Notes: generated from the sequence alone by a model not told the origin. DNA of 9,716 bases from Gemmatimonadota bacterium (GCA_029862935.1 JAOTWK010000100.1:1-9716); one strand, 5' to 3'. Counted from the first letter of the stretch, positions 1-6,830 are shown. A program made the numbers and translations.

Positions 1-2
1 GC

Positions 3-641
3 GTCGGGGATACGGCGGCCACGCGTCGGGCGATCGACGAACTGCGGGTGTATGCGCCGCCGGAGTCACTCGCCGCAGTCCAGGGCGTGAAATGGGATGC
101 GTGGACGACGGGGTGGGCCGCTGGAGTTGGTGAGGCGACTGTTGGAGACACGTCGGTGGCACGTGCGTGGCAACGCGCCCTGGAAACGCTCGAGCCTGGG
201 GAGACACCGTGGGATTGGATTGGCGCGTTGAGTGCGGACATCGAGGCACGTCTCGCCGTACGACGCAACGACCGAGCGACGGCGGAACGTGAAGCGGGAC
301 GCGCGTTCGCCCTCTGGACGCTGCACTCGAACTACGTGGGCGAGGCTGATCCGGAGCCAGCCATGCGGTTCCATCTGGCTGAGATCTTGAGGGCAGGCGG
401 GTCGGTAGACTCGGCTGCCGCGTTGTACCGGTCACTCAGTCCGCCGCACACCTGGATTGGGTTCTACACGGCCCGGTCGGCGTTCGAGTTGGGGGAGATC
501 GCGCGCGCACGGGGCGACCGCGATGAGGCCGCGCGGCAGTATCGCATCGCCGAGCGGCTGTGGGAATTGGGCGAACCCGACGTGGTGGGTCCGTGGCTCG
601 ACCGCACGCGGGCGGGCCAGCGTTTGTTGGGGGTGCGGTAG
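3..641 (+). CDS. TPR-like repeat protein, C-terminal part (5' end outside window)
   Basis: The frame is open to the left edge, so the true start lies outside. The GTG at 48 is not a convincing start because coding-like sequence continues upstream of it. The visible ~212 residues are rich in Ala, Arg, Glu and Trp and form helical-hairpin, TPR-like units. Examples are the near-repeat VGDTAATRRAIDEL close to the edge, VGDTSVARAWQRAL further on, and a final unit around ELGEIARARGDRDEAARQYRIA that ends in LW-ELGEPD. C-terminal tails of this style are common in TPR-bearing Ser/Thr kinases, adenylate cyclases and BTAD-type regulators of high-GC bacteria, where the repeats serve as protein-binding scaffolds. 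No catalytic domain is visible, so the function of the whole protein cannot be stated. It ends in TAG and is followed 72 bp later by a small ORF on the same strand. Confidence 0.75.
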   Translation, partial: VGDTAATRRAIDELRVYAPPESLAAVQGVKWDAWTTGWAAGVGEATVGDTSVARAWQRALETLEPGETPWDWIGALSADIEARLAVRRNDRATAEREAGRAFALWTLHSNYVGEADPEPAMRFHLAEILRAGGSVDSAAALYRSLSPPHTWIGFYTARSAFELGEIARARGDRDEAARQYRIAERLWELGEPDVVGPWLDRTRAGQRLLGVR

Positions 642-713
642 CGTTCGGCGCCGATACGAAACGGGCCTGATCCGGCGACCGTAGTGGTATGGAGAGAGGA
701 GGGAGCGGAAGCG

Positions 714-914
714 ATGTCAGTGTGGACGGAAATCGTCGATCAGCTGATCAACCCGTCGCGGCTCCTGCGTCCTAAGAAGCGCGCAGGACGTGAGCCACCA
801 TGCTCACCTCCGCCACCGCGGGACCCTGAGCCAGTCCGACCGCCGGACCCAGGGTGCTCAACGGGGCCGGATCCGCGGATCATCCGTGGTCGGCGAGAAC
901 GAAAACTGGGCTAG
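714..914 (+). CDS. Small proline-rich hypothetical protein (66 aa)
   Basis: I do not recognise this protein. The ATG at 714 is preceded by AGGAGG (697-702) with an 11-nt spacer, which is better than the in-frame GTG at 684. The N-terminus (MSVWTEIVDQLINPSRLL) looks like an amphipathic helix. It is followed by a basic stretch (RPKKRAGR), then a proline-rich middle (PCSPPPPRDPEPVRPPDP) and a basic tail ending RGRRERKLG. There is no signal peptide or membrane segment. In favour of a real gene are the ribosome site and a strong hairpin that begins 8 nt after the stop. Against it, Pro/Arg-rich composition is what non-coding high-GC sequence yields when translated. It could be co-transcribed with the TPR-like gene upstream. 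Confidence 0.4.
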   Translation: MSVWTEIVDQLINPSRLLRPKKRAGREPPCSPPPPRDPEPVRPPDPGCSTGPDPRIIRGRRERKLG

Positions 915-921
915 GAACGCA

Positions 922-947
922 AAGCGCCCGGCCGAGGCCGGGCGCTT
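922..947. terminator. Strong GC hairpin, likely bidirectional terminator
   Basis: AAGCGCCCGGCC (922-933) is followed after two bases by its exact reverse complement (936-947). In practice this gives an 11-bp stem with a CGAG tetraloop. An A run lies on the left arm and TTC follows the right arm, so there is a short T tract in each direction. It sits between the stop of the plus-strand small ORF (914) and the stop of the minus-strand gene (969), which is where a shared terminator between converging genes is expected. Confidence 0.75.
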
Positions 948-968
948 CAGTGAGCGACTCGAGTCGTC

Positions 969-1385
969 CTACTGCGGCGGCGGTGAGGTTCGCGGTCCCC
1001 ACCAATAGATGTTGTCTTTGTGGGCCGTGCACTCCTCGAATTGGTTCGGGGCATCGGGATGGCGCTGCTCCATTCGTCTGCCAATCTCATCGATGGCATC
1101 GAAGACCTGGTCCCGATCCTGGCCGAGTCGATACCAGTTCACGTTGTACTCGTCGCCCCACTGGTGAAAGAACATGCCGGCCCCGTACATGAGTCCCTCG
1201 TTGACTAATTCCTGCTCAATCGGTCGTATCAGGGAGTCGTACGCGGCCGCAATGTCTCCGACCAGTGCCGGCGGGCACTGCCAGTGTGAAAAGAACATAC
1301 CGCGCGCCAGCTCGTCGTCTTGTGCCAGGGCTTGGGTGGGCAGAAGGACGGCGACGGCAATCGCCAGGAGCATGAGACGTCGCAT
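969..1385 (-). CDS. Small secreted protein, single-domain relative of the 6890-7648 product
   Basis: This is a 138-aa protein. The start is the ATG at 1385 because GGAGGT lies 4 nt upstream and a signal peptide follows at once: MRRLMLLAIAVAVLLPTQALA, with cleavage likely after ALA and before QDD. An extension to 1472 would add an unlikely N-terminus. The mature ~117 residues contain the helix-rich segment IAAAYDSLIRPIEQELVNEG, then GAGMFFHQWGDEYNVNW (about residues 68-84), a second helix (VFDAIDEIGRRM), and HKDNIYW near the end. The motif HQWGDEYN (74-81) and H-x-D-x-I-Y (122-127) recur twice in the protein at 6890-7648, so the two are paralogues. The order strand-helix-strand-helix-strand with a buried His resembles dimeric alpha+beta barrel (ferredoxin-like) domains, which is an inference. 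Cys37 and Cys119 could form a disulfide after export. The function is unknown. Confidence 0.82.
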   Translation of the reverse strand: MRRLMLLAIAVAVLLPTQALAQDDELARGMFFSHWQCPPALVGDIAAAYDSLIRPIEQELVNEGLMYGAGMFFHQWGDEYNVNWYRLGQDRDQVFDAIDEIGRRMEQRHPDAPNQFEECTAHKDNIYWWGPRTSPPPQ

Positions 1386-1389
1386 GCAG

Positions 1390-1401
1390 ACCTCCGGGAG
1401 G
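1390..1401 (-). promoter_or_regulatory. Ribosome binding site within a 12-nt leader shared with the paralogue
   Basis: Read on the minus strand, CCTCCCGGAGGT ends 4 nt before the ATG at 1385. GGAGGT is a near-perfect Shine-Dalgarno sequence. The preceding CCTCC is complementary to it, but with too short a loop for a strong hairpin. The same 12 bases occur at the same distance before the start of the paralogous gene at 6890. No clear -35/-10 pair was found upstream. Confidence 0.6.
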
Positions 1402-1474
1402 GGGTGGGTGGAGTTGTCGGGATCCACTGAACATTCCTCCACGGTCAGGAGCTTGCAAGGTACGCAAGACAACA

Positions 1475-1500
1475 GGGCCGGTTCCTGAGGGACCCGGCCC
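1475..1500 (-). terminator. Terminator-like hairpin downstream of the acyl-CoA dehydrogenase remnant
   Basis: The arms 1475-1485 (GGGCCGGTTCC) and 1490-1500 (GGACCCGGCCC) pair over 11 positions with one mismatch around a 4-nt loop. On the minus strand the hairpin is followed by the T-rich tract TGTTGTCTTG. It lies about 35 bp beyond the stop codon of the remnant. It would therefore have ended transcription of an intact acyl-CoA dehydrogenase gene located there, and it may now end the ATPase-permease transcript. Confidence 0.6.
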
Positions 1501-1533
1501 GTCTCCGCTGTCCGGTGCTTCGCAACACTCCAA

Positions 1534-1651
1534 CGTTACACTCCTCCGCTTGCCGCCTCGCGTAACAGGTTCCGCGCGATCACCAGGCGCTGGATCTGGT
1601 TCGTGCCTTCGTAGATCTGCGTAATCTTGGCATCGCGCAACGTATTCCTCG
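1534..1651 (-). repeat. Direct repeat, copy A (partner at 3405-3521)
   Basis: Bases 1534-1639 align without gaps to 3405-3510 (offset 1871) with four substitutions. The match then continues to 1651 with one extra base in copy A and a few more differences. The left border lies two bases beyond the stop codon and the right border abuts the permease stop codon. The two copies bracket the ABC ATPase and permease genes. Confidence 0.93.
1536..1651 (-). pseudogene. 3' fragment of an acyl-CoA dehydrogenase gene
   Basis: The minus strand encodes DAKITQIYEGTNQIQRL followed by VIARNLLREAASGGV and TAA. This is residue-for-residue the C-terminus of the intact acyl-CoA dehydrogenase at 3407-4573, including the catalytic-Glu segment IYEGTNQIQ. 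Upstream of that the match continues only for EEY (EKY in the intact gene) and is broken by one extra base. It then stops at 1651, directly next to the permease stop codon. No start codon with a good ribosome site precedes it, so it is a remnant and not a gene. It lacks the FAD-binding N-terminal and middle domains. Confidence 0.9.
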
Positions 1652-2464
1652 CTACCACCTCCCGCCCGACGTATCCCCTCGACCGAATCGCACGAATGCC
1701 ACGGTGGTCATGAGTGCGCATACTGCCACCAGGACGATCAGGTGTTCAATCGGAGTCTCGCCGAAAACTGCCGAGCGAATAGGCCGGAAGTAGTGGAAAG
1801 GGCTCGCCCAGCGAAGCCACCCCAGCCACGCCAGGCGCTCGGCGAACACGTCCACGAGATACAGTGTGAGGATCAACCCAACTGTGCGGGGGACCGCCAC
1901 TCCTCGTCGAGCTGCCCGCGCTCCAAGCATGAGAGCTATCCCGGCGAACGCGAGGAGAAGTGCCGTCATCCCGACGGCGCTCATGACGTACCGATCCCAG
2001 GATAGTTGCCCCGGCGCGTCCACGATCGCGAGGCCGACAACGCACGCGGTGAGGAGCGCTGCCGGAATCATCACTGCTCCAACCACGGCCGTCGCGAATG
2101 CGCCCAGCAAATAGTGAGCGCGAGGGATCGGTCGTGCGAGAATGAGCTCCATCACACCGGTTTCCCGCTCAGCGGGCGGGATCGTGCATGCCACCACGAC
2201 GAATGCCAACGCGGCCATGAGGATCGCCGGATGCTGAAACCCGAACGCGACCGCAGCGCCGAAGGACGCCAGGGTGAGCTGCTGACCAAAGACACTCTGA
2301 ATTGCCGGCGGCATCATGCGCACGACACCCTGGAGTCCGGGGCCCGATTCGAGCGCCCCCGCCACCTGAATGAAGAGGAGTTCGGCAACTCCAAGGCCCA
2401 GCGACAGTGCCAGCAAGAGCCGCGCACGGTGTCGGAGATTCCGCATGAACACGACACGAATCAT
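1652..2464 (-). CDS. ABC-2 type transporter permease
   Basis: This 270-aa membrane subunit is the likely partner of the ATPase encoded just upstream. About six hydrophobic segments are visible, near residues 17-38, 78-97, 117-140, 160-182, 192-216 and 240-258. After segment 2 comes PPAERETGVMELILARPIPR, the typical cytoplasmic coupling stretch of ABC-2 permeases (E-x-x-x-G-x-x-E-x-x-x-A-x-P-x-x-R). SPFHYFRP precedes the last segment, and the end FVRFGRGDTSGG resembles the usual F-x-R-R-D tail, so the protein looks complete. Its ATG overlaps the TGA of the ATPase gene by one base (TGATG), which points to translational coupling. The stop codon (1652-1654) directly abuts the truncated acyl-CoA dehydrogenase fragment. 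The substrate cannot be told; relatives export lipids, antibiotics or peptides. Confidence 0.9.
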   Translation of the reverse strand: MIRVVFMRNLRHRARLLLALSLGLGVAELLFIQVAGALESGPGLQGVVRMMPPAIQSVFGQQLTLASFGAAVAFGFQHPAILMAALAFVVVACTIPPAERETGVMELILARPIPRAHYLLGAFATAVVGAVMIPAALLTACVVGLAIVDAPGQLSWDRYVMSAVGMTALLLAFAGIALMLGARAARRGVAVPRTVGLILTLYLVDVFAERLAWLGWLRWASPFHYFRPIRSAVFGETPIEHLIVLVAVCALMTTVAFVRFGRGDTSGGRW

Positions 2465-3387
2465 CAGCTGGCCGGCTCTCCTCGGTAGTAGCGTACGAAG
2501 GTCTCTTCCAGGTTGGGCTCAGGAAACGTGAGGTAGCGGACTGGGAAGCGTGCAAGCACGTGAAGGAGGGGGTCCAGCTCGCCCGCGACGGTGAGCTCTA
2601 CCATCTCGACAGTAGACCGGATCACGTGAACACCGGGCAGCCTGAGTTCTGCTACCGGCGCCGCGCACCCAAACCGCACCACCATCTTTCGCACCAGCCC
2701 CTGTCGGATGTCGTCGACGCGCTCCACCGCGACGAGTCTTCCTTCACGAAGGATCCCCACCCGCGTGCAGGTGCGATCCACTTCGGTCAGGACGTGGGAC
2801 GAATGAAAGACCGTTCGACCTGCGCTGCCCGCTTCGGTGAGGAGCTCGAAGACGGCCTCGCGAACCAGGGGGTCCAGTCCAGTCGTGGGCTCGTCGAGAA
2901 TGAGAAGGTCTGGATCGTGTTGGAGCGCCGACGCAAGGCCGATCTTCTGCTTGGTACCGCGCGAATCGTCTCGGATCACCCGTGCAAGGTCAGCCGCTGT
3001 GAGACTGAGCCGCTCGCAGATCTCCGCCCGCCGTCTTGGGTCGGCGGACGGCACGCCGCGAGGGCGGAGGGCGTCGAGAAACTCGAGGGTCCTGTTGCCG
3101 GTAAGCTGCTCGTCTAACGACAGCTCCCCGGGCAGGTAGCCGACAGAGCGTCGCGCTGCTGGCTCGCGGGGTGAGCGACCAAAGATCCGCGCTTCGCCAT
3201 GCGTCGGACGGATGAGGTCGAGAAGGAGGCGGATGGTTGTGGTCTTACCGGAGCCGTTGGGACCAAGGAACCCGAACACTTCGCCGGGGTCCACCGCGAA
3301 GCTGAGATCCTGTACGCCCACAGTCTGACCGTAAAGCTTGGTCAGCTTGCGTGCTTCAACGACGGGGTTTCGCGCAGCGACGGTCAT
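2464..3387 (-). CDS. ABC transporter ATP-binding protein
   Basis: This 307-aa ATPase powers the ABC-2 permease encoded by the next gene. Walker A is GPNGSGKT (42-49) and Walker B is LLILDEP (161-167), followed by the D-loop GLD and the switch His at 198 (HSSHVL). The signature is S-R-G-T-K-Q (142-147) in place of LSGGQ, and the Q-loop region reads GYLPGE. Both are usual in the drug and antibiotic export branch (BcrA/CcmA-like) with S-[KR]-G-x-K-Q. A C-terminal extension of about 80 residues ends in EPNLEETFVRYYRGE, typical of that branch (L-E-E-x-F). The start is the ATG at 3387, with GGAGGGAG upstream. This ribosome site begins 2 bases after the stop of the acyl-CoA dehydrogenase gene, so the three genes probably share a transcript, although they have no evident functional link. 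Confidence 0.95.
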   Translation of the reverse strand: MTVAARNPVVEARKLTKLYGQTVGVQDLSFAVDPGEVFGFLGPNGSGKTTTIRLLLDLIRPTHGEARIFGRSPREPAARRSVGYLPGELSLDEQLTGNRTLEFLDALRPRGVPSADPRRRAEICERLSLTAADLARVIRDDSRGTKQKIGLASALQHDPDLLILDEPTTGLDPLVREAVFELLTEAGSAGRTVFHSSHVLTEVDRTCTRVGILREGRLVAVERVDDIRQGLVRKMVVRFGCAAPVAELRLPGVHVIRSTVEMVELTVAGELDPLLHVLARFPVRYLTFPEPNLEETFVRYYRGEPAS

Positions 3388-3404
3388 AGACCCAGCGCTC
3401 CCTC

Positions 3405-3521
3405 CGTTACACTCCTCCGCTTGCCGCCTCGCGCAGCAGGTTCCGCGCGATCACCAGCCGCTGGATCTGGTTCGTGCCTTCGTAGATCTGCGTGATCTTG
3501 GCATCGCGCATGTATTTCTCG
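3405..3521 (-). repeat. Direct repeat, copy B (inside the intact acyl-CoA dehydrogenase 3' end)
   Basis: This is the partner of 1534-1651. It covers the last ~38 codons of the acyl-CoA dehydrogenase gene, its stop codon and two further bases. Of the four substitutions in the ungapped part, two fall in one Leu codon (CTG against TTA), one in an Arg codon (CGG against CGC) and one in an Ile codon (ATC against ATT), so all are silent. Confidence 0.93.
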
Positions 3522-4573
3522 ATCGGGAAGTCCTTACAGTAGCCGTAGCCGCCGAAGAGCTGCACACAGTCGGTCGTGACCCGCATCGCCACGTCGGTCG
3601 CCATAAGCTTGCACATTGCCGATGCTTTTGTGATGTGCTTGTGCCCGGAGTCGATGACGCGCGCGGCGTAGTGCACGAGTTGCCGCGCTGCTTCGACCTG
3701 CGTGGCCATGTCGGCCAACATCCATTGGATACCTTGGAAGGCGTTCACCGACTGCCCGAATTGCTGCCGCTCACCCGTGTACGCCATGGCAAGGTCGAGT
3801 GCTCCCTGTGCCAGTCCCACGGCCTGTGATGCGACCCCGGGCCGCGCGCGGTCGAGCGTGATCATGGCGTGTTTGAAGCCCTGGCCCTCGCGTCCACCCA
3901 ACAAGTTCTCGGCGGGAATGCGGCAATCCTCGAGATGGATTTCCACGACCGGCACGCAGCGGATTCCCATCTTGTCCTCGTGCTTGCCCACTCGGTAACC
4001 CGGTGTGCCCTCCTCGACCACGAAGGCCGAGATGCCTCGCGCGCCACGGTCAGGATTCGTGACCGCGAAGATCGTGTTGTACGCGGCCACCGCGCCACCC
4101 GTGTTCCACTTCTTCTCTCCCTGGAGCACGTAGTGGTCGCCGTCTTGCTCCGCGCGGGTCTTCATCGAGCCGGCATCGGAGCCGGCCTCCTTCTCCGACA
4201 AACCGAAGGCAATGAGCTTTTCACCGGCGGCGATGCCCGGGAGCCAGCGCTCCTTCTGCTCATCGGTGCCGCCCACCATGATGGGGAAGGAACCCAACGC
4301 ATTGACGGCGAAGCTCACACCCATCCCGCCACAGGCGCGTGAGAACTCCTCGACAACGATGCACAGGTCCAGCACCCCGCCGCCCATGCCACCGTACTCT
4401 TCCGGAATCCACACGCCGGAGAGCCCGGCGTCCCGAATCGCGTGCTGTACCTCCCACGGGTACGTCTGTTCCGCGTCATACTTCAGTGCCACGGGTCGCA
4501 TGGCCGTCTCGGCCACCTCCCGCGCGCGCTCTCTCAACTCGATCTGCGTCGGTGTATAGAGTTCGTTGATCAT
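3407..4573 (-). CDS. Acyl-CoA dehydrogenase
   Basis: This 388-aa flavoenzyme oxidises an acyl-CoA thioester to the 2-enoyl-CoA and passes electrons to electron-transfer flavoprotein, as in fatty-acid or branched-chain amino-acid breakdown. All domains are present: an N-terminal helical domain (1-~120), the middle beta domain with family signature GLSEKEAGSDAG (about 124-135), and a C-terminal helical domain with QLFGGYGY. The likely catalytic base is the Glu of IYEGTNQIQ, as in short- and medium-chain enzymes. Its length is typical. One deviation is KKWNTGG, where most relatives have K-x-W/F-I-T-N-G, in the strand lining FAD. The chain-length preference cannot be told. The ATG at 4573 has only a weak ribosome site (AGGTC close to the start). 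The last ~117 bp are duplicated at 1534-1651. Confidence 0.95.
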   Translation of the reverse strand: MINELYTPTQIELRERAREVAETAMRPVALKYDAEQTYPWEVQHAIRDAGLSGVWIPEEYGGMGGGVLDLCIVVEEFSRACGGMGVSFAVNALGSFPIMVGGTDEQKERWLPGIAAGEKLIAFGLSEKEAGSDAGSMKTRAEQDGDHYVLQGEKKWNTGGAVAAYNTIFAVTNPDRGARGISAFVVEEGTPGYRVGKHEDKMGIRCVPVVEIHLEDCRIPAENLLGGREGQGFKHAMITLDRARPGVASQAVGLAQGALDLAMAYTGERQQFGQSVNAFQGIQWMLADMATQVEAARQLVHYAARVIDSGHKHITKASAMCKLMATDVAMRVTTDCVQLFGGYGYCKDFPIEKYMRDAKITQIYEGTNQIQRLVIARNLLREAASGGV

Positions 4574-4606
4574 GACCTGGAGCCGTAATGTCGAAGGGTG
4601 AGCGGT

Positions 4607-4623
4607 CGCGGGGACGCCCCGCG
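4607..4623. other. Short perfect hairpin between peptidase and dehydrogenase genes
   Basis: CGCGGGG (4607-4613), ACG, then CCCCGCG (4617-4623) form a 7-bp all-GC stem, extendable by wobble pairs to 4604/4626. It lies in the presumed 5' leader of the acyl-CoA dehydrogenase transcript, about 35 bp before the start codon. It may be part of the termination region for the peptidase gene or a leader structure. There is no T run. Confidence 0.35.
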
Positions 4624-4657
4624 GTCGAACAATAGTCGCGAGAACGCCCGACGCGAA

Positions 4658-4697
4658 GGCCAGGCGTTTTCGACAAGCTCGATCGGAAAACGAGGCC
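4658..4697 (-). terminator. Imperfect hairpin just after the peptidase stop codon
   Basis: CGTTTTC (4665-4671) pairs with GAAAACG (4686-4692) around a 14-nt loop. The stem is extended by GGCC at 4658-4661 and GGCC at 4694-4697, with a 3-nt bulge on one side and 1 nt on the other. It begins 2 nt beyond the minus-strand peptidase stop (4700-4702). No clean T tract follows, so rho-independent action is uncertain. Confidence 0.45.
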
Positions 4698-4699
4698 GA

Positions 4700-6721
4700 C
4701 TAGCGGTCGCCCTCGGACACCGCCTTCAATGGGCGGCTGTGCTTCTCGAACCACCCCCGAAGGTACAGCTGGGTTCGTAAGAAGTTGGATGGCGTCCGCG
4801 ACGTCCCGTGCCACTCGTTCTTGAATCGAATCATGGCGGTCGGAATCTTCCGGTATCGCAGGGCCTGGTAATACTCCTCCGTCTGCGGCATCGGCGTACG
4901 GAGGTCGTTCTCCCCGGTCATCAGCATGGTGGGCGTGGTCACGTTGCCCACGTACATGATGGGAGAGCGACGCAGGTGCTCTGCGGGATCTTCCCACGGA
5001 AGATTGTCGAAGTTGCGATACCAGGTTGCGCCATCAGTGGTTCCCACGAACGACATCCAGTTGGTCACCGGACAATTCGCGGACGCCGCTGCGAATCGGT
5101 CCGTGTGACCTACGATCCACGATGTGAGGACACCACCACCGGAGCACCCATACACGAAGAGGTTCTCGGCGTCGACGTACCCGCGGTTGATCACCGTGTC
5201 GACGCCTGTCATGAGATCGTCGTAGTCCTTGCCGGGGTAGGCACGCTTGATCTCATTGCCGAACGAGCTTCCGTAGCCGGAGCTCCCGCGCGGATTGAGG
5301 TAGACGACCACGTACCCGTTGGCAGCGTGCTCCTGCCATCCGAAGTTGAATCCGACCCCGTACATGCCGTGCGGACCACCGTGGATCGAGAGCATCATTG
5401 GGTACCGACGGGCGGGATCGAAATCCGGTGGCTTCACGATCCAGCCCTGAATCCGCAGGCCATCGACCGACGGGTACCAAATCTCCTCCACCTCGCCGAG
5501 CGCGCGCCCGTGGAGTACGTCGGCATTGACGGCTGTGAGTTGACGGAACTGCGGACGTCGCAGATCGAAGATGACGACATCACCAGGCTCGTGCGGGTTC
5601 GTGAGGGTGCCCGCTGCGATGCGGTTGGCGGTCATGCTGCTCAAATCGATGCGGTGGTTTCCCTGAGTCACCGGTCGCACCCCGCCACGCACAGCGGCGA
5701 AGAACACGTTGGTGGTCCCTTGGTCGTTCGACGTGAAGTAGACACCGCTGTTGTCGCTCGCCCAGCGCATGCCCGACGGTTGGCGATCGAAGTCTGTCGA
5801 GATCATCCGTGGGACGGATCCGTCGATGTTCATGACGTAGATCTTGTTCGTGATGTAGGTGTCGTCGGTCCAATCGTATCCCGTGTAGGCCACGAGCCGG
5901 CCACTGGGCGACACCACGGGGTTGCCATCCGGGCCGTTTCGCTCGGTCAACTGTCGGATGGCTCCGGTCTGGACATTGACCGCGTAGATGTCGGACTGCC
6001 GCCACTGATGGTCGGCGTCTGCCACACGAAGACCGGAGAACAGGATCTCCCCGCCATCCGGCGTCCACGACAATGAGCCGTGATTCCAGTCACCGTCGGT
6101 GAGCTGACGCGGAGTTCCTCCAGTCGCCGAAACGACGAAGACGTGGCGATACCCGTCGTCGACGTAGCCAATCCGGTCGCGGCGGTAGCGCAGTCGGGTG
6201 ACGACCTTGGGGTCACCTGTCCACTCGGCACCGTCTGGCCGCGGTGGGAGCTTCACCCGCCACGTGTCGCGCTCGGGTACGCTCATCACGAACGCCAGAG
6301 AGTTCCCGTCAGGCGCCCACTCGATGGAACTGGGCGATTCATCGACGTGGGTGATCTGTGACGTCGCCCCTTCGGCATCCATCCACCGCACGAAAATCTG
6401 CGAGCCCTGGGGCTCTCCGCGTCGCGTGAACGCGATCCGGGTGCCGTCGGGCGACCATTGCGCCGAGGAGCCGTCAGTCAGGTACCGGTTCTTGCTGCCG
6501 TCCACGTTCATGATCCACAGCTCGGAGTCCCACTGATCGTTGACTTTGTCCACCCGACCGCGGGTGTAGACGATCTGGCGCCCGTCAGGGGAAATCTGGG
6601 GACTGCTCACGCGTTCCCAGTCCAGATAGAGCGCGAGATCGAGCTTGTCCGCTTGCTGGGTGATGGCCGGCGTGCTGACACAGACCGTGAGCAGGGCAAG
6701 CGAGCATAGGGAACGAAGCAT
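4700..6721 (-). CDS. Secreted S9 family (prolyl oligopeptidase-type) serine peptidase
   Basis: The protein is 673 aa from the chosen ATG at 6721, which sits 5 nt after AGGAGG. The ATG at 6724 is only 2 nt away, and a TTG at 6766 would hide the signal peptide. The export signal is MLRSLCSLALLTVCVSTPA. A beta-propeller follows (about 30-410) with repeated S-P-D-G or variant blades (SPDGRQIVYT, SPDGTRIAFT, APDGNSLAFV, TPDGGEILFS, SPSGRLVAYT). The C-terminal alpha/beta-hydrolase domain has HGGPHG (447-452, oxyanion region), the nucleophile Ser527 in GCSGGG (G-x-S-x-G-G), Asp606 in GENDLRTP and His638 in EWHG. The family cleaves short peptides, often after Pro or removing blocked N-termini. The export signal suggests periplasmic peptide scavenging. 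Trp before the catalytic His is less usual than Gly. It is transcribed divergently from the gene at 6890. Confidence 0.95.
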   Translation of the reverse strand: MLRSLCSLALLTVCVSTPAITQQADKLDLALYLDWERVSSPQISPDGRQIVYTRGRVDKVNDQWDSELWIMNVDGSKNRYLTDGSSAQWSPDGTRIAFTRRGEPQGSQIFVRWMDAEGATSQITHVDESPSSIEWAPDGNSLAFVMSVPERDTWRVKLPPRPDGAEWTGDPKVVTRLRYRRDRIGYVDDGYRHVFVVSATGGTPRQLTDGDWNHGSLSWTPDGGEILFSGLRVADADHQWRQSDIYAVNVQTGAIRQLTERNGPDGNPVVSPSGRLVAYTGYDWTDDTYITNKIYVMNIDGSVPRMISTDFDRQPSGMRWASDNSGVYFTSNDQGTTNVFFAAVRGGVRPVTQGNHRIDLSSMTANRIAAGTLTNPHEPGDVVIFDLRRPQFRQLTAVNADVLHGRALGEVEEIWYPSVDGLRIQGWIVKPPDFDPARRYPMMLSIHGGPHGMYGVGFNFGWQEHAANGYVVVYLNPRGSSGYGSSFGNEIKRAYPGKDYDDLMTGVDTVINRGYVDAENLFVYGCSGGGVLTSWIVGHTDRFAAASANCPVTNWMSFVGTTDGATWYRNFDNLPWEDPAEHLRRSPIMYVGNVTTPTMLMTGENDLRTPMPQTEEYYQALRYRKIPTAMIRFKNEWHGTSRTPSNFLRTQLYLRGWFEKHSRPLKAVSEGDR

Positions 6722-6830
6722 CATGGCCTCCTGGCGCAGATCGACATGTCGCTGAAGAAACCGCAAATCTGACTTTGGAACCCGGCGCCGTCCAGCTAGG
6801 CGATTTTCCGTTGGCGCAGGCGTGCTGGGG

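Noticed and set aside
854..1192. Plus-strand frame over the hairpin and the small secreted gene
   Set aside because: It runs through the terminator hairpin and lacks a ribosome site. The opposite strand has a signal peptide and a paralogue in the window.
1386..1472. Upstream extension of the small secreted gene to 1472
   Set aside because: It would place 29 polar residues in front of a clear signal peptide and ignore the GGAGGT located 4 nt before the ATG at 1385.
2006..3117. Plus-strand open frames across the ABC permease and ATPase genes
   Set aside because: Antisense shadows. Walker A, Walker B, the H-loop and the membrane segments are all read from the minus strand.
4808..6076. Long plus-strand open frame (422 codons) antisense to the S9 peptidase
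   Set aside because: It is a shadow frame of a clearly coding gene. It has no recognisable motifs, a His/Arg/Val-rich composition typical of antisense high-GC frames, and no ribosome site.
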